The notes below the pieces were generated by a model that saw only the letters and a list, made by a program, of their open reading frames with translations, was not told where the DNA came from and did no database searches. This document shows, piece by piece, positions 44,903 through 58,917 of a DNA stretch of 64,000 bases. Positions within the stretch are counted from its first letter, which is position 1. Every line of letters starts with the position of its first letter. Position numbers and translations under genes: made by a program. The stretch comes from Sinohyriopsis cumingii (Eukaryota; Mollusca; Bivalvia; Unionida; Unionidae). The stretch spans positions 28,907,077 through 28,971,076 of the forward strand of contig CM068842.1 of the NCBI GenBank assembly GCA_028554795.2, written 5' to 3'.

Positions 44903-47900
44903 TTTTTTTTTTTTACTGCAATCTGTAGTGCAGGTGACCTTTTTGGATCACACCTATTTACTTCATAATCCTACACAAAGGCCAAGAGGATGAACTCAAT
45001 AAACATTTTATTTTCTGTTTAGGTTTTAATGCTTCTTTCTACTGAATGCTTGCAGCATACTTCACTGGTTAGCAACTCTCCAGGAAACAAATCAGACATT
45101 AGAAAAAAAATATTATTTTCTTCTGGATTACATAAGCATGCAATAACAGCTGATTTTTTCCATTAGTGTAGTGAAACGTTAAAACAATTTTAAAGAAAAT
45201 GTTGTCAATCCCCCAATATAAAATTGTGCATTAATATAAGAAAACCAAAACCATGTAGTTTTAATATCATATATATTATCAAATAAAAAGTACTAAATAT
45301 ATTTATATTTTTCACCATCTACTGTTTAGTTAAAAATGTACAAAGGGAAGGTAATTCCTTGTAAAAAGGGAAACAACCTATAAGAACTAACAGAGTCTAT
45401 TGCTGGATTGTATACACTATTTTGTCTTCTATAATGTCCTTTCAACTATGACCAATGTAGACTGAATAAAAAATTACACCATGATACATCAATAGACATG
45501 GGTATACAATATTTAAAACTGCAGATACATTACACATACATTATGACAGTAACAGTTATGACCCCAGCTACTGTGAGACAGCATCATACCTGTATTGCCT
45601 TGTCTCCACCTCCCCCATCCCCAAAATATTACTACAGATGAATGATTGGTCAAATGTAACTGTAAAAGTAATGCGATTTTTGATTGGTTAAAGTTTTAAA
45701 ATTTGCAACAGTAACTTGTATACATAAAGGAATATGAACAAGACTTCACACATAGATAACTAGCATAAATACACTATTAAATAGTTTTTCATAATTATTC
45801 AAATTTAGGTCTGATCATCAACATGATTATGTAGCCATTCTAGAAGAAAAGTGTTTCACCCAATCTGCTACTAAAAGTCAAATAAGAGATGACATCTCAA
45901 AATTTCCTTGGATAAAAAAGTACAAAGTAAAAGCTACAGGTCACTTTTGAAGATAAATGGTTGAAAAATGGAAACAATCTTAGAAATAAATCATACTTTT
46001 AAACTGGACAAATATGATAAACATTTAATTAGATGATAACATTATCGATATCCAACATTCACACATAGACACACTTGGAATGACATGTATAGCTCATATG
46101 AAGTGAATGGTCTTTGCCTACTTTGTAGGCATAAATTAAGAATAAAAGGCAAATAACTGGTACATTTACTTAGTACAGGAACTGCATAAGTCTACAATAT
46201 TACAGTGATTGGTCAATTTTATTCCACTTCTGAATACAATAGGAAATAGTGGAAAATCAAGATTCACCAATAATCTTTTACACAGCAATTGGCTGTAATG
46301 TGAAGACAGCCAAACATTTACAGACCACAAAAATGAAAGCATTATACTTTCACCATAAACTACAAATCAAAAGCTTGGGAAATGGAAACCTGGATGGTGC
46401 AGTGGTTAATACACTTATTTTCTACCTCTATGTTCCTGAATTCAATCCCCCGATTCAGTTCACAAAGATTTAATGTTGCTCATCCTTGGACAGAGACTTT
46501 AAATAATTTCTCTGGTTTCACCTACCTCTAAAACCCCTTAATGCCACTACTTTTATTGTTGAAAGTACACAGTAAAGCTAAATTCATGTCAATGCAAGCT
46601 ATATTGCCAAGACAACTGTATCTTTTTCCTCTCAAACTGAGTCTTTCATAATGTTATTTCCATGGCCCTCAACAGGGACCCATCATGGTGATCATGACAA
46701 GCGTCTTTCAAATGCATGCTGGGGTGTTGGATGAGTACTTTTTTTTAGAATGTTTCAATTCTATTAAAAGGTCACTTATGAATGTCTCCAAAGCCGATGA
46801 ACAGTACAAAACAGCTCACTCTGGCATGCATCCTCTGATTCAATTATCGAAAAATGAGTGATATCTATCATCACCACAAGTCTACGTCACCAGGATTTAC
46901 ATGTAGATGCTATGGGAATAATATTGCAAAAGCTTGTCATTTTGAGTGAATATGGATACCAAGATAGAGAAAGCTAGTTTGAAAATGTAAAGCATTTAAA
47001 AGAAATAATTTTTATCCACAATTTTTAGCAATATAGTTCTTTCATTTAAGAATTATCAGATCTTGACAGGTGTACAAGCTGCAAAGGATGCAGCAAAACT
47101 TTAATATTCAAAGAACATGCTTACAACACTGTAAATATACTTTTTAATGGATACATTTTGCAAACAGTATAAATATAGCCTACTTGTATCAAGTTTTACA
47201 AATGGCTGATCAGTAATGTGTATACTGCAAATGATTAGGTTGCATTACATACATTAGTATGACTTAAACAAGGGCTCATTTTATACGAAGTGTAAAAAAA
47301 CTCAATGGATAATTTGCCTCCTAATGCAGGCAGTTCATTATTCAGTCTCATAAATTTTATACCAAATGGACATGTGTTTAATAATTTGTGTATCACATAG
47401 CAATAAGAATTTTCCATCACTCAATGACACTGATATGCGATGTTTCTAGATGTTATGCCAGTGTGGCATACAATGTCATGATGCCAATTTATATTGAGCA
47501 TTATGTAATAAAATGTATTTGCAAACATATTCATTAATAATGAATCTGCAAACAAACTTTTGCGCATATTACTATTCCTAGTTCAAATGTATAATTTAAA
47601 TATGCCTACCACAATGTTACTGGTTTACTACTCATTGACAGTAGAGAGTAAAAGGACAATAATACTGGCATATCTGATATAAAACTGATCTATTACTCTG
47701 CTGTTATCTGTAAAGGTAGTTAATGAATGGATAAGAATTTAAATGTTCATTAACTACCTGAATCTCATGTTGCAGTTCCACCAAAATTATTATGCATCAA
47801 GTGATTTATTACTGAAATATTACAAACACTTTATTTTATTCTTTCTTCCATTTCTGTTATGAGAGTTTTTCATCTTGAGGTAGGGAAAAGATAAATGGCC

Positions 47901-47904
47901 TGTA
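44903..47904. other. Host DNA, no gene seen
   Basis: AT-rich, without supported genes. A likely degraded tRNA-derived SINE lies near 46390-46600 (GGTGCAGTGGTTAATACACT, then TTCAATCCCC), with weak evidence. Confidence 0.45.
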
Positions 47905-47990
47905 CACATTACGGCTGTCCAACACTCTTATGAGAGTGTTTATGTTTAGTTTGTAGGACAGGCCTGCATCTGAAAACATGCACAGTAGGG
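47905..47990. repeat. Dispersed repeat with small hairpin, copy 1
   Basis: Contains AACACTC/GAGAGTGTTTATG and ACAGGCCTGCATC, and matches 48535-48620 in the same orientation. The two copies flank SINE copy 2. Confidence 0.65.
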
Positions 47991-48049
47991 AACTAAAGTC
48001 TATTTCAACACCACCAAGTAGATATGTCCTTCAAATCCTCTGAAATGAT

Positions 48050-48362
48050 TTGTGTGAGTGTGATTTGGATTTTTAACGTAGCTTTAACAATTTTTCAGTC
48101 ATATCGCTATGATGTCTGCAGTGTGGCAATTTATAGTGATGTCTAGCATTGGGCATCATGCCACAGACATGTAGCATGGTGTCCCACTCAGTTACATTAT
48201 TCTGACACCAGGCTGACCAGTCCTAACACTAATTTCTTAATGCTGAGTGCCAAGCGAGGCAGCTGTTAGTGCCATTTTTGTAAGTCTCTGGTATGACTTG
48301 GTCAGGGATCGAACCCACAGCCTTCTGCATACGAGGAGGACACTCTAACCACTAGGCCACAG
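48050..48362 (-). mobile_element. tRNA-derived SINE, copy 2
   Basis: Same family and orientation as 41690-41985. The B-box GGTTCGATCCC and A-box-like TGGTTAGAGTG are visible on the minus strand. Confidence 0.8.
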
Positions 48363-50749
48363 GAGTGGTCCCTCTGAAATGAATACTTCAAATCAATACA
48401 TGAACCACAAAGACTGACAACATCAAAGCTCAGTTATTTTGAGCACAAAAATGGATTTTGATTTGAGGTGAAAGTGAAGTATGAGACAGGCAACAGCAAT
48501 TCCAGTAATAAAATGTGCATCTCAACAGGTCAAATTTATGCATTATAGCTGTCGAACACTCCTTAGAGAGTGTTTATGTGTTACTTTGTAGGAGAGGCCT
48601 GTATCCAAAAGTATGCATGTTAGATGGGTATGCCTGCTATTAGCTTATACTTTGCAAGAAGTTTCTTTGATACAAGGGACCAGTCTAGCCAGATATTACC
48701 TACAATGGTTTGCAAATGTCTGATCTGTATATGAATTTCCATATGCCATCTGATACATATACTTCTATATGAAACTAACTCTTGTCAATGAGCTTCTTGT
48801 GTTGCCAAGATTTGTAGTTTATATAATGATTAAAGTATTTATTTCTTCAGAAAATTGGAAGGATACACCTATTGGATGGTAATGCAATAGACTTGAACCC
48901 AGATCACAGCTGATATGTTAAATTGCAAAGTTACTAAATTATACAGCCCCTGCATCTCTCTCAACTATTCATGGGAGAGTTTGCTCAATTCTGAGCCAAA
49001 TGTAAATAAGCACAAAAATGCCCACTGATACAAAATGACTTTCATACTAATCGAGCACAACTGTACAGTCACCCCTGTCCCCACCCACCCTTCAACTAAA
49101 GTGAACTTGCACACTTTTCAGTCATTACTGCAGATTAAGCTCAAAGTTAACGCAAACCTTCCATCATGTTGATAACATACTAACTGAATCAAAATTATTT
49201 ACATCAAAAAGTATAAAAATAATGGTGTGTATCATTCATATAGAACAGTCAGCTTCATCACTAATACAGTTTTACTCACATGAATTAATAAATTAAACAA
49301 TTTTCAAGTCTAAATAATTTTTTAAAGAGAAAGCATGTATTGTACATGTTATATAAATTATGTTTGTCTGCCTGACTTTAGAAGCAATGTAACTAAGTAA
49401 AATTAACCTATTACTTTTTGTCACCATTATGAAAACAAATTTTATTTTGCAATATTTCTGTAAATACAAAAATGCCCATATACAACTATGACTATACAAG
49501 GCTCTGTTAGAAAAGATACTTGCACGGTTAGAAAGTCAATATCCATAAAACTGATATATCAGCAGAGTTTTGGTACTTTTGAAAATTGTGCATCATGGAA
49601 TATGATTTCTCACCTGCACCCACATACTGATGTATCAAAACTCTATTCAAACTGCAAATCTGTCACAAAAGGCTTTAACTCTGACATCTTCACTGCCACA
49701 AAAAACTATCTTATAATGTAAACTGAAGCCAGATCAAAATCTGTTTTGCTTGCAAACATGAAATTGACAGCATCCATGTAATGAATGATTACAGTCCTAA
49801 CAAGTTTAGGTTTTATATTTAGGTTATATAATTTAAATAATTTGTGATGCAATAGGTTTTAATAAATCTATCAAGCATGCTTCTGCATGAGACAACACAG
49901 TGTAATTATTTCCTTCATATTTAACCAAACTCATGGAGATAGATTCATGCTGGTTCTGAGAAACTGCATAAATCTTCATCTAGTATTAAGTAACACCATC
50001 AACAACATAGACCAGGATCTGCCATCACACACTGACTAGTAGATCAGGGTCTATGTTACCCATATGTTCTAGTGATTACTCCCTAACAAACTGTGTAAAC
50101 CAGATCTGCTGGTACATTATATTCCAGCAGTTCTTGGTCTGTGTAACTTACAAGAGATTACATACAGTATGAATTCTGCTAGTACATGAATAAGAAAAAT
50201 CTGTTTTCTCATCAAGAAAAATGAAAAGCCTGGGTCAAACTGTTCAAAACGTGAAGGAACAATTAAGTTTCTATGAAATGCCAATGTCAAGTTTTCTGAG
50301 GCTTTTATCAAATGAATATAATACTATTAAATACACTGCAAATACCTAACCTTTCCCCAATTACCCACAGCCCTTTATCAAACAAATGAAACAAAAACTC
50401 AATTCTAATCATCAATAAATTAAAAATTTCATTTTAAAACGTGATTGAATATGTCCTTAAAAGTGAGAAAGTTAATGAAGGTAGATATTTAACATAAGTT
50501 GATTTAATTACATTTTAGATGTACCAGACCTTGAAAAACTGGCTAAGGTAGGTAATTGCTTAATACTTCTGACTTGTAAGGCAGTCTGACTGTATGCGTC
50601 ATCTGTGTATGACAGGTGCCCCCATGGGACCAACACTGACCTAAATCTGCTATCATGTTCCTAGTTAGCAGATAAAAGTCTATGCTGCTTGTTAGAAATC
50701 ATATGCAGAAAGAACAATGCAGACCCAATTAAACTGGTGAAGTATATAT
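48363..50749. other. Host DNA, no gene seen
   Basis: AT-rich, containing the second copy of the hairpin repeat (about 48535-48620). No gene is supported. Confidence 0.45.
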
Positions 50750-51020
50750 GGCAGATCATGATGTAAAATGTGTATTTGGTGTGTAGAATGTACATCATAC
50801 ACAGTCAATAATTGTAACAGGTGTGTAGAATGTGCATCATACAGCCAATAAATGTAGCAGGTGTGTAGAATGTGCATCATACACACTTGTATCTAGGGTG
50901 TAGAATGTGCATCATATCCAATCAATATTTATAACGTGTGTAGAATGTGCATCATACACAGTCAATATTTGTAACTGGGATACAGAATGTGCATCATACA
51001 CAGTCATTATACTGAAATGG
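50750..51020. repeat. Tandem repeat, about 40-bp period, about seven copies
   Basis: Units such as GGTGTGTAGAATGTGCATCA followed by TACACAGTCAATAATTG repeat about seven times with moderate variation. Confidence 0.85.
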
Positions 51021-51293
51021 GGTATAAAATAGGCATCATAAAAAGTTCAAAACACAATAAGCAAATAAATGATCAATCATTTTTGGGTAACAATTTGCAC
51101 ATCTGCCATTGAATAAAATCTAAAAGTACTTAAAAGATGCATAAAAAGGCATTAAAATGTTTTTAAAACGTATAACAAATTTAAAACAGAATTCTAAATA
51201 ACAAATAAATATTAAAGACACAGCGTAACAGCTGTGCTGAGAATGATAACCTAAGTCCTAAATTTTCAGCATGTTATTAGTGGTCAAATATGC

Positions 51294-51451
51294 TTAAACA
51301 CCCTGATCTACTTGCCATAATGTCCATAAACACCCTGATCTACTTGCCATAATGTCCTTAAACACCCTGATCTACTTGCCATAATGTCCTTAAACACCCT
51401 GATCTACTTGCCATAATGTCCTTAAACACCCTGATCTACTTGCCATAATGT
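51294..51451. repeat. Five 32-bp tandem repeats
   Basis: Near-identical units starting ACACCCTGATCTACTTGCCA with few changes among five copies, which suggests recent expansion. Confidence 0.9.
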
Positions 51452-51659
51452 CCTCAGGTATAATGTGTTCTGTTGCCAATAGAGTAGCCTCAGAGTTTAG
51501 GCTGCATAATGCTACTTCAGATCCAAGTTAAAAATGTTCATACTACAAATTGTTTAGAGCAAACAACATAGATTCTGATTTCACAATGTAATTTGCAGCA
51601 CCAGCTCTGGGTTTATGCTGTTTGTGGTGTGATCTAACTGTATTTCTCCGACTAGAAGA

Positions 51660-52340
51660 TCGGACCAGCCTAATGTAATTTTCAATAATAGTGACATGAT
51701 TTTTGACCTTTTGGTCTCCAAATCAAAAGGTTGCTTCAGTGACTTAAGTGCAGGCTGTTAACAAACTTTGGTCAGGATGCAATGTCCAAAACTAAAGTTA
51801 TTATGCAGAACCATTTCTCTTCTTTCATTCAGTGACCTTGACCTTTAATCTTGTGACTCTAAGATCAACCAACTTCTTTGTTAACCAGACATGCAGTCCA
51901 AAAGTTAAAGTTTTGTATAAAACATTTCCTTTTTTTAATCAGTGATCCTGACCTTGACCTCATTTACAAAGTTTAGTCCAGGTCTGTGATGTACAACTAA
52001 TGTTACTTTGCACAAACCAGTTTTTTTGTTGCAGTCAGTGGTCTTGAACTTTTACTTTTTGATCCCAACATCAAAAGGCTTTTTCCTTACTCCAAGTGCA
52101 TGATATTCACAAAGGGGTGTGATGCTAAGCTAATGTTATTATGTGCAAACCACTTTTTCTTTCAGTGACAGAGACCCTGACCTTTGACCAAGAAATCAAA
52201 AGGTTTCTTTATCAGCAACAACTTACCTGTCAAGTTTGGTGAGTAATAGTTGTAAAACTACAGTTATCATGAAGAAACATAAAAGTTAACAGACAGATGG
52301 ATGAATGGAGAGAGATAGACAGGGTAATTATATAATATGC
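51660..52340. repeat. Diverged dispersed repeat, 'gaccttgacc' family, second region
   Basis: Shares motifs with 40760-41520 such as CAGTGACCTTGACC and AAAGTTTGGTCCAGG. No gene seen. Confidence 0.6.
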
Positions 52341-55300
52341 TCCACCAAAAGCAGGCATATAACGAGTCGGAGATGGGCTTATTCTCATATATGGCCTTGT
52401 CAAATTAGTGTCAAGTCAATGTTAACTGGGTGTCTTGAACTTAGTATTCATTAGGTTGCACTGTGATGGCCATTCTTTGAAACTATGTAATTTACATTTT
52501 AGATTAAATCCCTTCATCATAAAAATATTCAGAGAGCAAATAAAATCTCATTTAAAGAAAAATCCTTTCATGTTTCATCAAAGCATGACCAGGAAAGCAG
52601 TGTAATTTCCTCCAGTTTGGTTAATATTAAAAATCCATACCCACACATGTAACAGTAACAGATCTACGAATTATTTTAAATAATAACCCAGCATTAAAAC
52701 AGACTGTGTATTTCTTCCCATTTTGAATTTAAATGCATTGGAATGTTGTTGTTTTTTGTGTGATTTGTTTAATGCTAGTTTATGGTACCAAACTAGACAA
52801 ACAGGGATCAGTTCACTTCTTCAATTACAATATTTCAACTCAACCACAATAGAATGACATGTTAGCCATGAAAGCACAGTATTTTCAATGTCGTTACACT
52901 TAGTAATTTTAATTATAAATCTTAAATTCCAAATAAGACAGAAGGCAGGAAATGCTTAACTATTCTTGGAATAAAGCTATGATGCTATGATTGCTAGAGC
53001 CAATAAACATGTTTAATGCCTTTTTGAACTGTCAATGATCTCAAATTTTTGCTGGCAATCAAAAGGTAAACAGTAATAGTGTTCTGCATTAAAACAGTGT
53101 GAAAAATGAGCACTGAATTCATTCATATTTGGAAAATTCTAAATAGCAGAAAGGTTCTGAAATGAAATTGTATGAATAACTGATTTTAATACAGCACTTT
53201 AAAAATCTATATAAATCTTTGAGGAATGACCTGCTGCAATGTTTTTTATGCCACTGGGACTAAAAAGCATGCAAAAAATTACTGACTCCTGCACACAACA
53301 TAATGTCTGCAAACATTTCTGTTCACCCTAGGTCTGAAGGAGGGTGGGGTGAGATTATTTTTTAAGGAGTCCCCCAAAAAAAATCTGTCACAAGTTTCTC
53401 CTAGTGATGGGGATTATAGTACAAGTCACATGGGTCATGTATGCACATTGCTCATTTTAAATTAAATATAAATTGTTCTGTTAAAATTTAACACTAATTT
53501 TCATTAACCAAAGTCTATTCAATCCCAATTATTGAATGTTCTGCACCTTAACTGTCACCAAGAAACTTACAGATGAAAATTACCTATTACAATGGACTTT
53601 TACCATGGTGGCCAAGTACTAAACTTGGTTGATTGGCATCATCACAGTTGAGGGTAGTATGAATTTGTTCATCAATATGTGTAACTTTCATTGTGACATC
53701 ACAGCATGTGACCTTCAATCCTGATTGTACTGGATCAAGCCTTTAGGTTTATTTTGTCCAAAATTGTCTATGTACTTTAACATTGATTTTGCCATAAGCA
53801 CCTATCGGGGCATCTAAATAATGACCTTCCAAAGGAATATGGATGTATACGAATCCAAATGAAGCGAATACTTGCCACTTAAAGGTATGATGTATCAAAT
53901 TAATAAAAAATGACACCCATTACTAAAATAATCGGTGTTGAAATGCCTGCATGACCCATGTGACTTGTACTATAGGCAGGGGTGGGGATAGTGTTTACTT
54001 AGGAGCACAGGTAATATATGGTATGCATGCATACTGAGGAGGAATAATAAACTCACAATAAAGACTTGCATAATTCTGACTGCTTTTTAACACGAAAATT
54101 AGGGGCTTGTTTTGGGAAGTCTGACCTGAAATATGACTTGCTGGTAGTCACAGTTCCAGTGTTCTTTAGTTGGATAGCTTTGTTTCAAAGAAAGTGCAAC
54201 ATAGGGTTACCCTTGGTTTGACAAAAGCAAGCAGTAAGTACAGGGGCTGTATGTTGTCACAGTAAGTACACCGAAGCAAAACTGCAGATAGATCTCTATT
54301 TTTATTCTGACTTACTGCACTTGACATAACACCCAAACTATGCACTAAAGAAATGTTTATCTGAGTAACTTTCTTGAAGTTTAAATTCATTATAATAATG
54401 CACATCAATGATATTATAAACACTGCACTCATCACCTCTTCATCTTACTAGGAGTGTGTGTTTTGTTTGTCAATGTTAGGAGCTCTCTACACTGGAAGTG
54501 CATTAACTCCTTCAATATGGTCACAAAGAATAAAGCATAACTAAGATTCACCTGATACTGATTTAAGCCATTACATAGTATTGAGACATGTCATGCATAG
54601 GTAAAAATTAAAACCAAGTGTAATCAGACAATGGCAACGCTCATCCCTATATAGCTTTTAACAGTCTCCAGTAGCTTATTTAACACTGTCATACAAATAA
54701 ATTCAGACTAAATTGATCCTGGTCCCCATTTAAATATATAGTTTTGTTTGCAGTATTTTATCTTTACACTTTGGCTTGTAATCTTTTAAAATGTTACATT
54801 TTACCTTCTAATCAATACTTTATAGCTTGCATTGTGCTGATATACTATGAAACCACCTACCTACCGGTCTATCAACCTGGAAATTCACCTTTTATGACTG
54901 GACATAAATAAGACAATAAAAAAAATATTCTTTTCTTTGATCTTAAATTAGAGTTACTATAATGATTTGATGCAAACCAGAGATTAATATTACTTTCTAA
55001 AATCATTGTATTTACCTGCTCACTAAGCTATTATCATTGCCCACCCCTATAAACCAGACTAAACCTGGTGAAGGTCACAGGCTCTGATGAACCATGGAGT
55101 ACCAGCCAGCAGTACAAACACTGTTCATTCTTCTGTAATTACCTTAATTAGCACTACACAGGAGGCTGCACATGAAAAGCATGAGGTATGCAGTCTACTG
55201 ATTTAATTCCAATACTCTTTCATATGTGTAACACACAGTTAACCTGTTGAGGGTAACATATCACATTATTCAATTTATAGTCAGTAATATGGAGAGTTTC

Positions 55301-55430
55301 CCAATGAATAAACATATTCATTCCTTTTTACAACTATACACGTCAGAAAGAGCCTTCTGAGTATGCAAATATGTATACAAGTCTACCATCAACCAATCTA
55401 TGTGATCATACTGAAGCCATGTTAGTATAT
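52341..55430. other. Host DNA, no gene seen
   Basis: AT-rich; no supported gene or clear repeat apart from short dinucleotide-rich tracts. Confidence 0.45.
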
Positions 55431-57150
55431 CATAAATTGCAGGTCACAGTGACCAATGCTGGTTTTATTGGTGTAGTAGTAGTACAAGAGATGCACCTGA
55501 CCATCAAGTTTCAGGCTTGAAACATATGAAGTACGCAATAAATGAACTTTGAATATAGAATTTAAACAAAGTTCCTGAAGCATGAAATACATGTCACATA
55601 GCCATTATTTTGTAGAAACAAATGTAGAAATTACTGAGATGCATCCACTCACTTAACTGAAATATAGGTCACAAAGAGCCTCTTTTATTGTAAGGATATG
55701 ACAGTAACAGTATTGCACATCATAATCAAATTCATGATACCAGGCATGAACCATGCATGAAAAATGGTTCTAGATAGGATGCCATGAACATAGCATGTCA
55801 AAACCTATGTAGTCATTAGCTGAAAAATCAGAACCTAAACTGGTAAAATGTAACATATAGTTTGTAGTGACCTATTTTAGTACTGGTGTAACATTAAGAG
55901 AGATCTATGCAATTACTTAGTTTAATGATGCAAAAAACAACAGTGAAAACATGAAACTGAACTAAAGTATGAAATATGGTTCAAAGTGACCTACTGTATG
56001 ATGACTGTAGTTCTTGTCAAGACGTATATAAAAAGCCAATGTGGTCATGAGCTAAAAATTTAATCTTAATATAGGCCACTAAAATGTGAAATGTAGGTCA
56101 CAGTGGCCTTCACTGGTTGTGAGGATCTGGTACTAACATATATGCATCTAATCAGCTAGTTTGAATTGAATTGAACAGTGCTTGATATGAAACTAAAAAC
56201 AGTGAAGCATGAAATCAGGTCACAATGACCTACTTTGTTAAATATTCATCAATCCCTTCACCAATTATCATAATCCTATTATAACTGTAAGTATACAGGG
56301 TGCTATAAAGCTATTTAGTCATGCGCTAGATGCAAAGACTGAACCTAAGCCAGTAAAACTGAAATGCAGATTACCAAATTCTTTTGTTGTAAGGTTGTAG
56401 TAATAAACAGGGATACACAAAATCATCCAGTTTGATGATTCTAGCATAAACAGAGCCCGAGAAAAATGAACACAAAATTTGAATGACATCTGTGAGCGTG
56501 AAATGTGGGTCAGTGAATTACTTGTGACATGCAGTACTTATCCAGATTCATCCCCTTATCAAGTTTCATGAATCTTGTTATAACTATATACAGCATCAAA
56601 AACCTATTTAGTCCTTGGCTATATGCAAAAAGTTGACCCGTCATTAAAATGTGAAATGTTGTTTTTGTGGTCCGGGTGGTATACTACCAAAGATGCATAG
56701 TATCATCTAGTTGACAATGAACAGAGCTAGGGAAGTAAACTTTAAACATTTAACATTAATTGCATATGAAATATAGGTCACAGTGACCTACTTTTGTAAT
56801 AAAGGAGCAGTATTTATCAATATGCATACCCTTGCTAACTTTCATGACTCTAGGTATAGAAAGAAATTATAAAGTGTGCACAAAAATTATTTCAGCCTAA
56901 ACTCAAACACTTCACTTAGGCCAGGAAAATATAACATACATATCATTGTGATCTTTTGTGGTAAGGGTCTGGTGCTAAAGAGTGGTACTAATGGAAATTC
57001 ATACAATCATCTAGTTTGTCTGTACCATGAACACAGCTTGAGAAAGAAGCTTACAACAAAATGCAGGCAAACTTAGTAAAGTGTGAACTATAGGTCACAG
57101 TGACCTGCTGTTGTGATGTGGATTTTAATCAGGATGCATCCCCTTGACAA
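55431..57150. repeat. Diverged tandem-like repeat array carrying AGGTCA palindromes
   Basis: Segments of roughly 200-300 bp recur, each with a GTGAAATATAGGTCACAGTG-type core and CATCTAGTTT or TCATGATTCTAGG flanks. Perfect AGGTCAnnnTGACCT palindromes lie at 56217-56231, 56775-56789 and 57092-57106, and near-perfect ones at 55441-55455 and about 56094. No gene is visible. Confidence 0.7.
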
Positions 57151-57931
57151 GTTTCATGATTCCAGGTATAAAAATGTTTATACAGTGTGCAAAAAACCCT
57201 GAGCTAAATGCAAAATTTTAACCAAGATTGTATAACTAATATACTTGAATATACAAAGTTGGCCCCCTCAGCTAGATGCTATAAAACCCACACAAACAGT
57301 AGCCCATGACTTGGCAAGAAAGAATGATCAAGATTCAGTGATGTTGTACACACATACTTTTATCTGTGCAGATGCTGATGCAGACAGTAGTACAATAATT
57401 TATCTATATTCATACTGGTGAGCTAAAACTCATGATATTGTAGGCAGGTTTTTGCAGCAGCTTCCTGCCTGAAATGCATGATGGGATCAAGAAATGTGTG
57501 CTAAGTAAAGAAATGTTTTTTTAAAGTTTTGACCAAAAGACATAGATGTGTTTCTTTTAGTAAGGCACATGTGGGTGTCATGTCAAATATGGTAATTTGT
57601 ATCACAAACAAAACATGTCCCTGTTGATTGATTATTGGTCAGAATTGACTTAATTGGTCTGAGTGCCAAAACACTTCTTGTACCACAAAGAAATGATAAA
57701 TTATTTTAATTATAGTAAATTAAAAATAAAAATGTCTAGGTACAGTCAATATAAACAAACCAGTAAATAAATATAGTTTATTTCTGAGAATGATAATGTC
57801 TTACTAGCTTTATGCATGTAAAAGAATGTTAAATAATTTCCAATTAAGCTAACATTATATTTTGCATTGCTATGGCAAAATGCAATTATACAGCAGGTGG
57901 AACTGTTAGGGTTGACTATTTTTGATTCTCT

Positions 57932-58090
57932 CTATGCAGTGTATAATGGATCTGCACTGCGTGATAAACTGATAGGATGAGAAGGACTGCGCTGGAATGG
58001 TTTCTTTGGCAACCGGTAAATAGCTTTAAGTATCTGGCTGAACTTGGGCCTGTCCTCATTATGGAATGACCAACACATAATTAACACATC
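57932..58090 (-). CDS. Last coding exon of a KSR/RAF-type protein kinase
   Basis: On the minus strand an acceptor site with a pyrimidine tract (GTTTTTACAG, 58100-58091) is followed by 52 codons and a TAG stop (57934-57932). The translation starts DVLIMCW, continues FHNEDRPKFSQILKAIYRLP, then SPSHPISLSRSA. CW...RP.F is the end of a protein kinase domain (the conserved Arg of subdomain XI). LPKK..RSPSHP..LSRSA after it fits kinase suppressor of Ras better than RAF, whose tail I recall as LPKIHRSASEP-like. KSR scaffolds MAPK signalling. Upstream exons are not visible, so they lie in the unresolved part or beyond the window. This is the only host exon I can support. Confidence 0.7.
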   Translation of the reverse strand, partial: DVLIMCWSFHNEDRPKFSQILKAIYRLPKKPFQRSPSHPISLSRSADPLYTA

Positions 58091-58917
58091 CTGTAAAAAC
58101 AAAACCATGCATAATAAATACCAAATAACATACTTTTCACATGATGAACATTGTTCAAATTATGGTGAATGTTTTTATTTTCATGTGTATAAGTTTCTGC
58201 AGTTTCACAAGCATCGTCACTTTCAACAATACCTAAAATCCACTGAATGAAAAAGGGGTTCTATTGTAAAAAAAAGAATTACAATTGTTTGGTGGATCTT
58301 TAAATTCTTGGTTTGTAGTAACCATGAAATCAACAAAAAATTGGCATTCCACAAAACTATGGAATTTAGAGTATTCACATCAAGTCCTTCCATAAAAATA
58401 AATTTGAAACATTCACATCCATAATTATTTCTCATTTTCTTGCTCTCTTAACTCATCAAATATAAACATGTGAAAAATAAGCTTTTACAACAATTTCTTA
58501 CGTGATAAAAGATAATTACATGAGAAGCCTGTATGAAGTTTTAGTTTACAGCAGTTAGTGTAAAGATAAGACATCACGCAGAAAATGTAGAATAAAGTAA
58601 TTCTGGAAATGAAATGCTGGCTCCTGTTCTAAGTAAAGTTTTGTTGTAATTAAAAAAAAGCGTAGAACTTAACTTGTAATCAGCCTGATAATGGTCACCT
58701 GGATTATATAATTTAACAACTATGTCAATAAACAGGCTTACATAATATTGTAACAACACAAACCATATAAACTATCTCCAACAATTTTATATTGTGTCAA
58801 TCTGACCTACTTATTATAGCCTAGAAAGAATTCTGTCCAAAATATAAAAGCATTTTTCATATGTGTTTATTTGAAGATGTAGTGTTTTATGGCAATTTTT
58901 GTTTTAGCATACAAGTA

